From assembly GCA_023429135.1 (NCBI GenBank), contig JAEYWD010000024.1, forward strand, positions 62,001 through 126,000: 64,000 nt of DNA. The letters are read 5' to 3'. Below, one piece after another: positions 18,309-25,901 of the stretch. The notes under the pieces were generated by a model. It saw only the letters and a program-made list of their open reading frames with translations. It had not been told where the DNA came from and made no database searches. The position numbers were made by a program, and so were the translations under genes. The first letter of the stretch is position 1. Each line of letters starts with the position of its first letter. This DNA is from Bacteroidota bacterium (GTDB lineage Bacteria; Bacteroidota; Bacteroidia; Bacteroidales; JAAUTT01).

Positions 18309-19286
18309 CTATATCGCCAGAATATGCGCTGCGTCGAGGTAATCTTTTCGTACGTGTTTGTGAGCCTTTACTGTTTTGCTAAGAGGTACGTGCGATATTT
18401 GACCGTTTACAAGTCCTATCATGATACTCTTCTGGTCGTCCATCAATGCTTCTATGGCTGCAACACCCATGCGGCTTGCCGAAACACGGTCGTAACAGGT
18501 TGGAGAACCGCCCCGCTGAATATGTCCTAAAATGGTAACCCGAATATCAAACTGCGGAAACTCAGGCTGTACTTTCTGCGAAAGCTCAATAGCACCACCC
18601 TCATCGTCTCCTTCGGCAACCATAATGATACTCGACTTATTCAGTTTGGCACGTTTCGAGAGAAATTCACGCAGTTCCTGCATCTGTTCTTTAACTTCAG
18701 GAATCATAATCACCTCAGCTCCGCAGGCAATTCCGCTTTCGAGTGCCACAAAACCTGCTTCACGGCCCATTACTTCAACAAAGAAAATTCGGTTGTGGGA
18801 ACTTGCAGTGTCGCGAATTTTATCAACAGCTTCTACTACAGTGTTTAAAGCTGTGTCGTAGCCAATGGTGTAATCGGTTCCAAACAAGTCATTGTCGATG
18901 GTGCCCGGAATACCGATGCAGGGAATGTTAAATTCCTGCGACATAATGCTGGCGCCGGTAAAAGAGCCGTCGCCTCCGATAACAACAACCGCATCAATCT
19001 CGTAGCGTTTGAGATTTTCATATGCCTCCTGACGACCTTCGGGAGTTCTGAATCTTGCAGAGCGTGCAGTCTTTAAAATGGTACCACCTTTTTGGATGAT
19101 TCCGCTTACATCCTGCGATTCAAGTTTTTTAAATTCTCCCTGGATCATTCCTTCGTAGCCACGCATTATTCCATATACTTCCATGCCATTAAATATGGCG
19201 GCACGTGTAACAGCTCTAACCGCAGCATTCATCCCGGGGGCATCGCCTCCTGATGTGAGTACAGCAACTCGTTTAATTTTAGACAT
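18309..19286 (-). CDS. pfkA: ATP-dependent 6-phosphofructokinase
   Basis: This 325 aa enzyme phosphorylates fructose-6-phosphate at the committed step of glycolysis. The nucleotide-binding TSGGDAPGMNA is at 11-21. VVIGGDGSFTGA carries the Gly after GGD that marks ATP rather than pyrophosphate use. PGTIDNDLFGTDYTIGYDTA holds the catalytic Asp, VMGREAGFVAL binds the sugar phosphate, and LGHIQRGGSPT is the late signature. Length matches bacterial PfkA. The 73 bp upstream of it follow the 3' end of ispH on the same strand. Confidence 0.97.
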   Translation of the reverse strand: MSKIKRVAVLTSGGDAPGMNAAVRAVTRAAIFNGMEVYGIMRGYEGMIQGEFKKLESQDVSGIIQKGGTILKTARSARFRTPEGRQEAYENLKRYEIDAVVVIGGDGSFTGASIMSQEFNIPCIGIPGTIDNDLFGTDYTIGYDTALNTVVEAVDKIRDTASSHNRIFFVEVMGREAGFVALESGIACGAEVIMIPEVKEQMQELREFLSKRAKLNKSSIIMVAEGDDEGGAIELSQKVQPEFPQFDIRVTILGHIQRGGSPTCYDRVSASRMGVAAIEALMDDQKSIMIGLVNGQISHVPLSKTVKAHKHVRKDYLDAAHILAI

Positions 19287-19359
19287 AAACTTATGTTTAA
19301 CTTACATTCCTAAATTAGTTACATTTTGTGGTTCGGATGTTACCCAAACTTTAATTTCC

Positions 19360-20235
19360 TTATGTCAGGCTCATTATTTCGTCTCTAACTTCTTCCATTT
19401 GCCAAAGGGGAGTGGAGGTGGCTCCGCAGATTCCAACCGTTTTAACATTTTTAAACCATTCAGCTTTGAGTTCATTTTTTTCCGACACAAAATAGCTGTT
19501 GAGGTTTTCGTTCAGGCATGTGTGATATAGCACTTTCCCATTTGAGCTTTTCGCGCCGCCAACAAAAACAATTACCTCATATTTCTTCGAGAACTCCCTT
19601 AACTGCGGAATACGATTGGCAACCTGACGACAAATTGTATCGAAAAAATACAAAGGTGCCTTTCCTTCCGCAAAGTGAGTCCGCATTTTCTCCAGTATAA
19701 ACTTACGGAACTCCTCATAGCCGTTCACGGGCATAGTGGTTTGAGAGAAGAGATAAACAGGTTTTGAAAAATCAATGGTATTCAGCTCCACAGTTGAGGC
19801 TGCTGCCATGCCGTCGTTGTTAATCTGGCCTAATAAACCTATTACCTCCGGATGAGAAGGCTTTCCGTAAATAATTATTCTACCGTTTTCCGGTTGCGCT
19901 TTTTTATATGCTTCTCTAACCTTTTTCTGCACCTGTAAAACTACAGGGCAGGTGCCGTCGATGATTCGATTGTTACCCCCTTCAAGATTCCGGTAAGTTG
20001 TCGGCGGTTCCCCATGTGCACGTATCAAAATATCTGAGTTCGAAACCGATGGTGTATCTTCGGTGGTGATAGTATTCATTCCCGATTTTTGGAGACGGTC
20101 CACCTCTGCCTGGTTATGGACTATTTCGCCCAGGCATTGAAGCTTTTTACCTTCCTGCAGCCCGGTTTCGGCAAGTTTGACGGCTCGCTTAACACCGGTA
20201 CAAAATCCGGAATGAGGTTCTATTTCAATAATCAT
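19360..20235 (-). CDS. ispH: 4-hydroxy-3-methylbut-2-enyl diphosphate reductase
   Basis: This 291 aa iron-sulfur enzyme makes IPP and DMAPP from HMBPP, the last step of the MEP pathway. All three cluster ligands are present (Cys12 in GFCTG, Cys96 in DGTCPVV, Cys202 in DTICRQV). So are His40, His74 and His128, Glu130 (KPSHPEV), Thr167 (SQTTMP) and the SSN motif at 230-232, so it appears functional. It overlaps cmk by 4 bp, a pairing common in Bacteroidota. Its presence matters because a full lower mevalonate pathway is encoded at 51,505-56,779. Confidence 0.96.
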   Translation of the reverse strand: MIIEIEPHSGFCTGVKRAVKLAETGLQEGKKLQCLGEIVHNQAEVDRLQKSGMNTITTEDTPSVSNSDILIRAHGEPPTTYRNLEGGNNRIIDGTCPVVLQVQKKVREAYKKAQPENGRIIIYGKPSHPEVIGLLGQINNDGMAAASTVELNTIDFSKPVYLFSQTTMPVNGYEEFRKFILEKMRTHFAEGKAPLYFFDTICRQVANRIPQLREFSKKYEVIVFVGGAKSSNGKVLYHTCLNENLNSYFVSEKNELKAEWFKNVKTVGICGATSTPLWQMEEVRDEIMSLT

Positions 20236-20927
20236 TTTCTTTCAGATTCAAATTTCCTTAACAAATTTGTGAACCAAGCCATCTGTTCGTCAGGAGTCAT
20301 ATTGCTGTTGTCGAGTAAAATTGCATCATCAGCCTTTTTCAAGGGACTCTCTTCGCGGGTTTGGTCCAGATGGTCGCGCTTTTCAATATTTGCTTTTATC
20401 TCATCAAAAGGTACTTCGGTACCTTTTTCTTTGAGTTCCAGGTACCGGCGTTGAGCACGAACGTCGGGACTGGCTGTCATAAATAGCTTGATGTCGGCAT
20501 CAGGGAAAACGGCCGTGCCAATATCGCGACCATCCATTACAATACCACCTGCTTTCCCCATTTCCTGCTGCAAGGCAACCAGTTTCTGACGCACTTCCTT
20601 TACCTGACTAACAGCACTTACATGATTTGATACCCGAATGCCACGGATTTCGGTTTCCACATTTTCCCCGTTCAGCCATGTTTCGTTGGCTCCGTTTATG
20701 CGGTTGAAGCTTATTTTTATGCCGGACAGAGCTGCCACAAGCTTTTCTTTTTGAAGCTCTTCGCCTTGAAACAGGTTATTATTAAGGCAGAATAAAGTTG
20801 CGGCACGGTACATTGCACCGGAATCGATGTAGATGTACTGAAGTTTTTTGGCAATCGCTTTAGCAAAAGTACTCTTTCCGCACGATGAAAACCCGTCGAC
20901 TGCGATTACCAGCTTTTTTAAATCCAT
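20232..20927 (-). CDS. cmk: Cytidylate kinase
   Basis: This 231 aa (d)CMP kinase recycles CMP for nucleotide and lipid synthesis. The P-loop GFSSCGKSTFAK lies near residue 12, IYIDSGAMYRAATL is the NMP-binding segment, and MDGRDIGTAVFPDA is the family signature, followed by the RRYLELKEKG lid. Length and motifs are standard. It is translationally coupled to ispH through an ATGA-type 4 bp overlap. Confidence 0.96.
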   Translation of the reverse strand: MDLKKLVIAVDGFSSCGKSTFAKAIAKKLQYIYIDSGAMYRAATLFCLNNNLFQGEELQKEKLVAALSGIKISFNRINGANETWLNGENVETEIRGIRVSNHVSAVSQVKEVRQKLVALQQEMGKAGGIVMDGRDIGTAVFPDADIKLFMTASPDVRAQRRYLELKEKGTEVPFDEIKANIEKRDHLDQTREESPLKKADDAILLDNSNMTPDEQMAWFTNLLRKFESERK

Positions 20928-21003
20928 TCTTAAAATTATGTAATTATTTGTTTGTTCATGAATAAAATGAGTGTCCTTTTTAATAAGTAAAATCTTGTAT
21001 TCT

Positions 21004-21038
21004 CTTACGACTTACTACTAACTACTTACGACTTTTTA
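21004..21038. repeat. Heptad-periodic intergenic repeat, copy 2
   Basis: Units CTTACGA, CTTACTA, CTAACTA, CTTACGA, CTTTTTA follow in register between cmk and the VIT1-family gene. The sequence differs from other copies, but the 7 bp period with C first and A last is the same. Confidence 0.5.
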
Positions 21039-21911
21039 AATCTCAATCCCTGCAAATTTCCTTAACAAAAAACCAATGCCAAAAGTAATGGCCGAAACGC
21101 CAAGACTTATCCCCGCCATTTCTAAAAACCTTCTTTTAAACGGTAAATCCCTGGCAATTGAGATATAATAGTTAAAAAATAAAATGATGAGTATGGCTAT
21201 CGAGAGCGTTACCCCAAGGCAGATATAAATATTATCAATTAATAGATACGGAAAAATAAGTAAAGCTACTGTTAATACATATGCAAAACCAGTATAGGCA
21301 GCCGATTTCAGCGCTGTTGGGTCGTTTTCCGATTTTTTCGATAAATACCCCGAAGCCGCCATTGAAAATGAAGCCGCAATTCCTGTTATCAAGCCAGCAA
21401 GCGCAATCACCCTTGTGTTGTTAAGGGCCAGTGTAAATCCTGCCAATGCTCCGGTTAGTTCCACCAGGGCATCGTTTAATCCTAGTACAACCGATCCCAC
21501 ATAATTCAGCCTTTCTTCTTCAATAAGGCTGATAAGTTCTTTTTCGTGTTTGTCTTCATCTTCAATAATATTGCTGAGGCCGGGGACATAGGCAAGAAAT
21601 TCAGCGTAAGCCTTTTGTGCATGTACTTCGCCTTTTTCCATCAGCTTAATGCTGAAGGTTATCCCTAATATTCTTGCAAGCCAGTAATAATAAAACACTT
21701 TCAGCCAGCTTGGCTCCAAACTTTTTTTGGTATAGATTTTCAGAAATTCGTAATGCGCATTTTCCTCAATAGCAATTTTTTGCAGAATAGCGGCATTTCC
21801 CTGGTCTTTCTCACACTTGGCGAGTTTGGTATAAATAACCGATTCGGTGATCTCGTTTTTCTGAAAAACACAGAGTTTATCGATGATGGTTTTGTTAAGT
21901 GTTACCGGCAT
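21036..21911 (-). CDS. VIT1/CCC1-family transporter with rubrerythrin-like domain
   Basis: This 291 aa protein fuses a ferritin-like helical domain (about 10-130) to a VIT1/CCC1 membrane domain with about five helices (about 137-285). Metal-ligand-type motifs are NEITESV, IEENAHYEF, KGEVHAQKAY and EDEDKHEKEL. The membrane part starts VGSVVLGLNDALVELTGALAG, the signature of vacuolar iron transporter relatives. The architecture matches membrane-bound ferritin (MbfA-type) iron or manganese exporters. Metal identity and direction are inferred from family. It is probably monocistronic, with a -7 box at 21934-21941. Confidence 0.88.
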   Translation of the reverse strand: MPVTLNKTIIDKLCVFQKNEITESVIYTKLAKCEKDQGNAAILQKIAIEENAHYEFLKIYTKKSLEPSWLKVFYYYWLARILGITFSIKLMEKGEVHAQKAYAEFLAYVPGLSNIIEDEDKHEKELISLIEEERLNYVGSVVLGLNDALVELTGALAGFTLALNNTRVIALAGLITGIAASFSMAASGYLSKKSENDPTALKSAAYTGFAYVLTVALLIFPYLLIDNIYICLGVTLSIAILIILFFNYYISIARDLPFKRRFLEMAGISLGVSAITFGIGFLLRKFAGIEI

Positions 21912-21933
21912 AATTGTGTTTGATGTTACAGTC

Positions 21934-21941
21934 CAAAAGTA
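21934..21941 (-). promoter_or_regulatory. -7 box upstream of the VIT1-family gene
   Basis: The minus strand reads TACTTTTG, a match to TAnnTTTG, 22 bp before the ATG. A TTTG lies 25 bp upstream of it, slightly further than usual. Confidence 0.45.
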
Positions 21942-21973
21942 AATATTTTAATCAGCTTTGAAAACTCAAATAT

Positions 21974-23092
21974 TCATTTATTGGAGTTTTTCAAGGGTAA
22001 AGTCCTCATAATTAATAACCATTCACTGGCATTACTATCAGTAAGCGGTGACATAAAAAGCTGGTTATGAGGAATCGGGTTTATTACAGTTTCAAGTACC
22101 TTTCCATTAAAAGTATTGATCCAGGTAAGCTTTAGGTTCGATTTATATGAACCCAGATTTAAATGAAGTGTGGTTAATCGTTTGGAATAAACCGCTGCAA
22201 GTGCCGAGTCGCGGGTTGTTACAGCACAAATATTCAAATTGTCTGTTTCATGAGCGATTAGTTCGGGATATGAAACAAAGTTCTGCCATGGTATGGAATC
22301 GAAGGTAGCCGCCCATTGCTTTAGTTGTTGCGAAGCGGGGTTATAAAGTGTGTTCACCGAAGATTTGTTCAGGGTAATAATACCTGCTGCTCCGTTCATT
22401 ATTCCGGCATAGGCTGTTTCCCGGGTGGTCTGATAGATGCTGTCGGGCTGATTAGAATCTATGGTGGTGAGCAAAACCAATGGTTTGGAACTTCTTTGGT
22501 TTAAGAGCGGAGATTTTGTTTGAATAAAAAAATGTGCCGTGCCGGAGTCATTGGTGTTTTGTACAGCGATCAACTGGTTCTTATTTAAGGCAGAAGTCTC
22601 TGCATTAATGTCCTGCTGGCTGAATATCCATGAAATATTTTTATTCCTGAACAAGGTCTTGAAAGCGTATTGCAGGAATTTGTTCCGGATATAATAATCT
22701 TGCGATAAATCAGGTTCTTCGATATTAACAAAAACCGCAATGTTATATAAGGAGGCCTCCCGGGCAAATCTCCTCAAAAGTTTAAGTTTTTTCCTTGTAT
22801 CTCTTGTGGGTTGCCCTTTTTTGGTCAATTCTAAATTTTTCTGAGAAAAAGTTACAAATGCCGTATTTATTCCCAGATAGCTATAACGCTGAAGATTATA
22901 CAGTTCACTTGTGAAATTGCTATAAATATCTGCTCCCCGGCCATTTACAAGAAACGGTCCCTGGTCTTTTGTAACAAGATTCGTATCCTTAACTTTTAAT
23001 GGGAAAGTCTGGGCATTAAGGGGCATCCCAAAGAGGAGAAAATACAGGAATATTTTGCTACCAAAAGTAAATCCGGCATTGACAAAACGCAT
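21974..23092 (-). CDS. Secreted protein, divergent relative of DUF4038 glycosidases
   Basis: This 372 aa protein has a signal peptide (ending PLNAQ). No firm family is recognised. The beginning (GPFLVNGRGADIYSNF) and the Rossmann/TIM-like middle with YSYLGINTAFV resemble the start of DUF4038 barrels. The tail with AVTTRDSALAAVYSKRL, INTFNGKV and EWLLIMRT recalls their C-terminal beta-domain (compare the apiosidase-like protein at 39952-41379). Catalytic acids cannot be identified, so it may be a non-enzymatic or strongly diverged member. It is 5 bp downstream of a DUF4380 lipoprotein gene, hence the same operon. Confidence 0.6.
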   Translation of the reverse strand: MRFVNAGFTFGSKIFLYFLLFGMPLNAQTFPLKVKDTNLVTKDQGPFLVNGRGADIYSNFTSELYNLQRYSYLGINTAFVTFSQKNLELTKKGQPTRDTRKKLKLLRRFAREASLYNIAVFVNIEEPDLSQDYYIRNKFLQYAFKTLFRNKNISWIFSQQDINAETSALNKNQLIAVQNTNDSGTAHFFIQTKSPLLNQRSSKPLVLLTTIDSNQPDSIYQTTRETAYAGIMNGAAGIITLNKSSVNTLYNPASQQLKQWAATFDSIPWQNFVSYPELIAHETDNLNICAVTTRDSALAAVYSKRLTTLHLNLGSYKSNLKLTWINTFNGKVLETVINPIPHNQLFMSPLTDSNASEWLLIMRTLPLKNSNK

Positions 23093-23097
23093 CCGTA

Positions 23098-24057
23098 TTA
23101 TTCGGCTGAGTTTAACAGAGTTTTCCGAAGGTTAAACTTATTTTTAAAAGCTACTTTCCGCACCCAGTTGACAAGTTCCTCACTTCCGGCCGATTTATCT
23201 ATGTTTTGGGGGATGGTTTTGAGGATCCATTTCATTTTATAGGTGAGAGAATCGCCAGGGAATAATGTAGTGTATTCGCCGTGGTTTTCCAGCTCGATGT
23301 ATTGCTTTGCGCCATTGGCAAAAATTTCGATTTCGCCCTGGCCTGGAGGAAGCTGTGAATCGGGAATATCAGTGAAAGTTTTGAGAAACAGTATACTATC
23401 CTTAACATTTGCAAGCCATCCTTCGCTGGCAAGCGCAAAAAGTTTGCTGTCGGCAACAATTTTAGCTGGGTCGTATTCAAACCAGACAATACCATCTTTC
23501 ACAGTAACTCCGGGGAGTGTGCTTTTTTTCATGACGGCGCTGTCGGGACCTGCCGGAAAGAAGCTTAAACCACCAGCCAGTTTGCGTGTTACCTCCCAGG
23601 GAGCAACTACTTTATCTGTTTTCGAGATATTTTTAATCATGTAAGTGATGATAAACCCTGAATCGATAGCGCTTATCCTGAAATATTTCCCTATCTGCAT
23701 ACCGCTTTTTTCATCGGGAAGAGAGTTAAACCGTAATTCAGTTCCGGCAAGAGTGGCTTCGTAAGGCATTGCATCAAAAGTCGGGTTAGGAGGCCAGTTC
23801 CAGTCACTCTGGGGCGAGGTCCAGAATGTCGATCCAAAATTTTCCGCATTAACCTTATGGGTCGACAATAACTCCTTTCCGTAGTACTTCAACGATACAA
23901 TGCGGGCACCATAGTTTTGATCTACACCTAAATTTTTTTTGGGAACTCTCAGATAATGGACCTTATGTTCAGTTTGTTCATAAACGGGCGCTTTTTTAGA
24001 TGAGCACGATGTGGCAACAAGGGCAAACAAAAGCAGGAGTAGTTGGCCTGGTTTCAT
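23098..24057 (-). CDS. DUF4380-family lipoprotein
   Basis: The start at 24057 gives 319 aa with a lipoprotein signal (MKPGQLLLLLFALVATSC). An earlier ATG at 24144 would add 29 residues before it and is unlikely. The body is a galactose-mutarotase-like beta-sandwich as in DUF4380: NYGARIVSLKYYGKELLSTH, FWTSPQSDWNWPPNPTFD, then NISKTDKVVAPWEVTR. Such proteins are predicted sugar-binding or epimerase-like surface proteins without proven function. It heads a two-gene unit with the DUF4038-like protein, suggesting a shared glycan substrate. Confidence 0.8.
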   Translation of the reverse strand: MKPGQLLLLLFALVATSCSSKKAPVYEQTEHKVHYLRVPKKNLGVDQNYGARIVSLKYYGKELLSTHKVNAENFGSTFWTSPQSDWNWPPNPTFDAMPYEATLAGTELRFNSLPDEKSGMQIGKYFRISAIDSGFIITYMIKNISKTDKVVAPWEVTRKLAGGLSFFPAGPDSAVMKKSTLPGVTVKDGIVWFEYDPAKIVADSKLFALASEGWLANVKDSILFLKTFTDIPDSQLPPGQGEIEIFANGAKQYIELENHGEYTTLFPGDSLTYKMKWILKTIPQNIDKSAGSEELVNWVRKVAFKNKFNLRKTLLNSAE

Positions 24058-24215
24058 ATTTTTACAATTTTGATAAACATTTAGCAGTTTGTATTGGGTA
24101 AATATAGTATAAAATAATTGTAATGTATATTGATGTTTGTTCACAAATTGAACGAAGTCTTTACCTAAGTTTAATCAGGGGGATTATTAAGAAGGTATTC
24201 TAATTTATCTCATTG

Positions 24216-24244
24216 TTTGGCATAACAATATTTGTTTATATTTG
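24216..24244 (+). promoter_or_regulatory. Promoter of the BSP metallopeptidase gene
   Basis: TTTG at 24216-24219 and TATATTTG at 24237-24244 are separated by 17 bp, a full match to the Bacteroidota sigma-ABfr-type consensus. The predicted leader is about 110 nt, unusually long; it contains no hairpin I can identify. Confidence 0.7.
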
Positions 24245-24362
24245 GAACTACCTATTTCAAACTTTTTAATAAACTTAACCGGACCACAATATGTATGCAA
24301 AAAACCGCAGACTCAATATGCGTAATGTGATTCAAAAATTAATATTAACCCTGAATGAATAA

Positions 24363-25796
24363 ATGAAATCGTTAATTCTTATCAGCCTTATTTATGTTCT
24401 TAGCTCCTTTTCTTTCAAAGTAGCGGCCCAGGATCCGTGGAACGGATTTAAATACCCAACTATTAATTATCTAAACGAGGATAAAAATTCTTTGGGATCA
24501 AAGTTATTCTTCATGCTCGTTCCAAATCCTGATTCCTTGTTCAAAAGCAGGATATTGGAAGTATGTAAATTCCTGTATCGTAATCCTTCTGAAGTCCGTA
24601 ATAAAAAAACGTTCGATTTCAGGCTGAGGAATGACAACGGAGTTGCAGCTACGGGCGGTAATTCCGAAACAATTGATATGTTTATGAGTACAACATATCT
24701 CGCCAGTTTTTTTAAGAACTGCGGAAACAATGAAAAGGTAATGCTCGATGAAATAATTGGTATTATTACCCACGAGCTGGTTCATGCGTATCAGAATTCT
24801 CCCTCAGGATATCCTGTAAATACGGAAGTATTCAGTTGTATTGAAGGAATGGCCGATGCAATCAGAATACGGTCGGGATATATGCCTTTCTCAAGAAAAC
24901 AAGGTGGGCACTGGAACGACGGATACCGTACAACCGGGTACTTTGTAGATTGGTTGGTTAGTAAGGATCCTGATTTTATTTATAAGTATAACTTAAGTGC
25001 CGGGCAACTGAAGTCGTGGAGCTGGGACCAGCTTACACAACAGGCATTTGGGAAACCGGTAATCAATTTGTGGGGTGAATATCAGCGCTACCTGGCTCAA
25101 CCCGTCGCGACAATTTCGGTAGATACAACTTCAACGGTTACTCACAAACCGGTACTTTTTAATGATAGATCAACAGGTTATCCATACGTATGGAAATGGA
25201 CTTTTGAAGGAGGAAATCCCGCATCGGCCACCTCAAAAAGCGCTTATGTGAATTATGAAAAAGCCGGGACCTATAAGGTTTCGTTAGCGGTACAGGGGGC
25301 ATTTGGCTCCGACTCGGTTACCAAAGTGAATTACATTACTGTATTGGAAAACCCCGATGGACTGCTTATCACCAGTCTTGAAGGAGAAAAAAGCTCTTTA
25401 TACCAGGATTCTCCTGATTCAGAAGACGTAAACAGTGCTTTTGATGGTAAAGCTTATACAAAATATCTCACATTTCATAATACCGGATGGATACAGTTCG
25501 ATTGCAAAAAAGGTGAGAAGTTTATTGTAAAAAAATATTACCTCACATCGGCCAACGATTCTCCTGAAAGAGATCCAAAGAATTTTATCCTGAAAGGTTC
25601 TAATGATGGTAAGAGGTGGAAAGTTATTGACACCCAAACTGAAATCAAATTTAATGGCCGGAACAAGACTCTGGGTTTTGTCCCGGGAACTGGCAAAAAT
25701 GCATTTTCCAGGTTCCGGTTAGAAATGACGAATCATAGCGGGAACATTCTTCAGGTTGCTGAATTAAAGCTTTTTGGGGATCGTTTGAACAAGTAA
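24363..25796 (+). CDS. Secreted BSP-type metallopeptidase with PKD and discoidin domains
   Basis: This 477 aa protein has a signal peptide (residues 1-23, ending VAAQ). A basic-secretory-protein peptidase domain spans about 25-240, with zinc motif HELVH (His137, Glu138, His141) followed by EGMADAIRIRSGY. A PKD-like Ig domain at about 250-335 contains WTFEGGNPASATSKSA, and an F5/8-type discoidin domain at about 345-475 contains NFILKGSNDGKRW. Peptidase activity is inferred from the zinc motif. The two accessory domains probably bind glycan or a surface. It is divergent from the DUF4380 gene and has its own promoter. Confidence 0.86.
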   Translation: MKSLILISLIYVLSSFSFKVAAQDPWNGFKYPTINYLNEDKNSLGSKLFFMLVPNPDSLFKSRILEVCKFLYRNPSEVRNKKTFDFRLRNDNGVAATGGNSETIDMFMSTTYLASFFKNCGNNEKVMLDEIIGIITHELVHAYQNSPSGYPVNTEVFSCIEGMADAIRIRSGYMPFSRKQGGHWNDGYRTTGYFVDWLVSKDPDFIYKYNLSAGQLKSWSWDQLTQQAFGKPVINLWGEYQRYLAQPVATISVDTTSTVTHKPVLFNDRSTGYPYVWKWTFEGGNPASATSKSAYVNYEKAGTYKVSLAVQGAFGSDSVTKVNYITVLENPDGLLITSLEGEKSSLYQDSPDSEDVNSAFDGKAYTKYLTFHNTGWIQFDCKKGEKFIVKKYYLTSANDSPERDPKNFILKGSNDGKRWKVIDTQTEIKFNGRNKTLGFVPGTGKNAFSRFRLEMTNHSGNILQVAELKLFGDRLNK

Positions 25797-25870
25797 GCGG
25801 CTAATAATTTGATACTTGAGGCCTCTCAGAATTCTTTTTAATAAATCGATTATCCAATTGCAGTTTCTCG

Positions 25871-25878
25871 TACTTTTG
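25871..25878 (+). promoter_or_regulatory. -7 box of the ABC exporter operon
   Basis: TACTTTTG fits TAnnTTTG, 23 bp before the ATG at 25902. No clear -33 TTTG is present. Confidence 0.45.
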
Positions 25879-25901
25879 TAGATTGTTTTCTGAACACAAA
25901 C

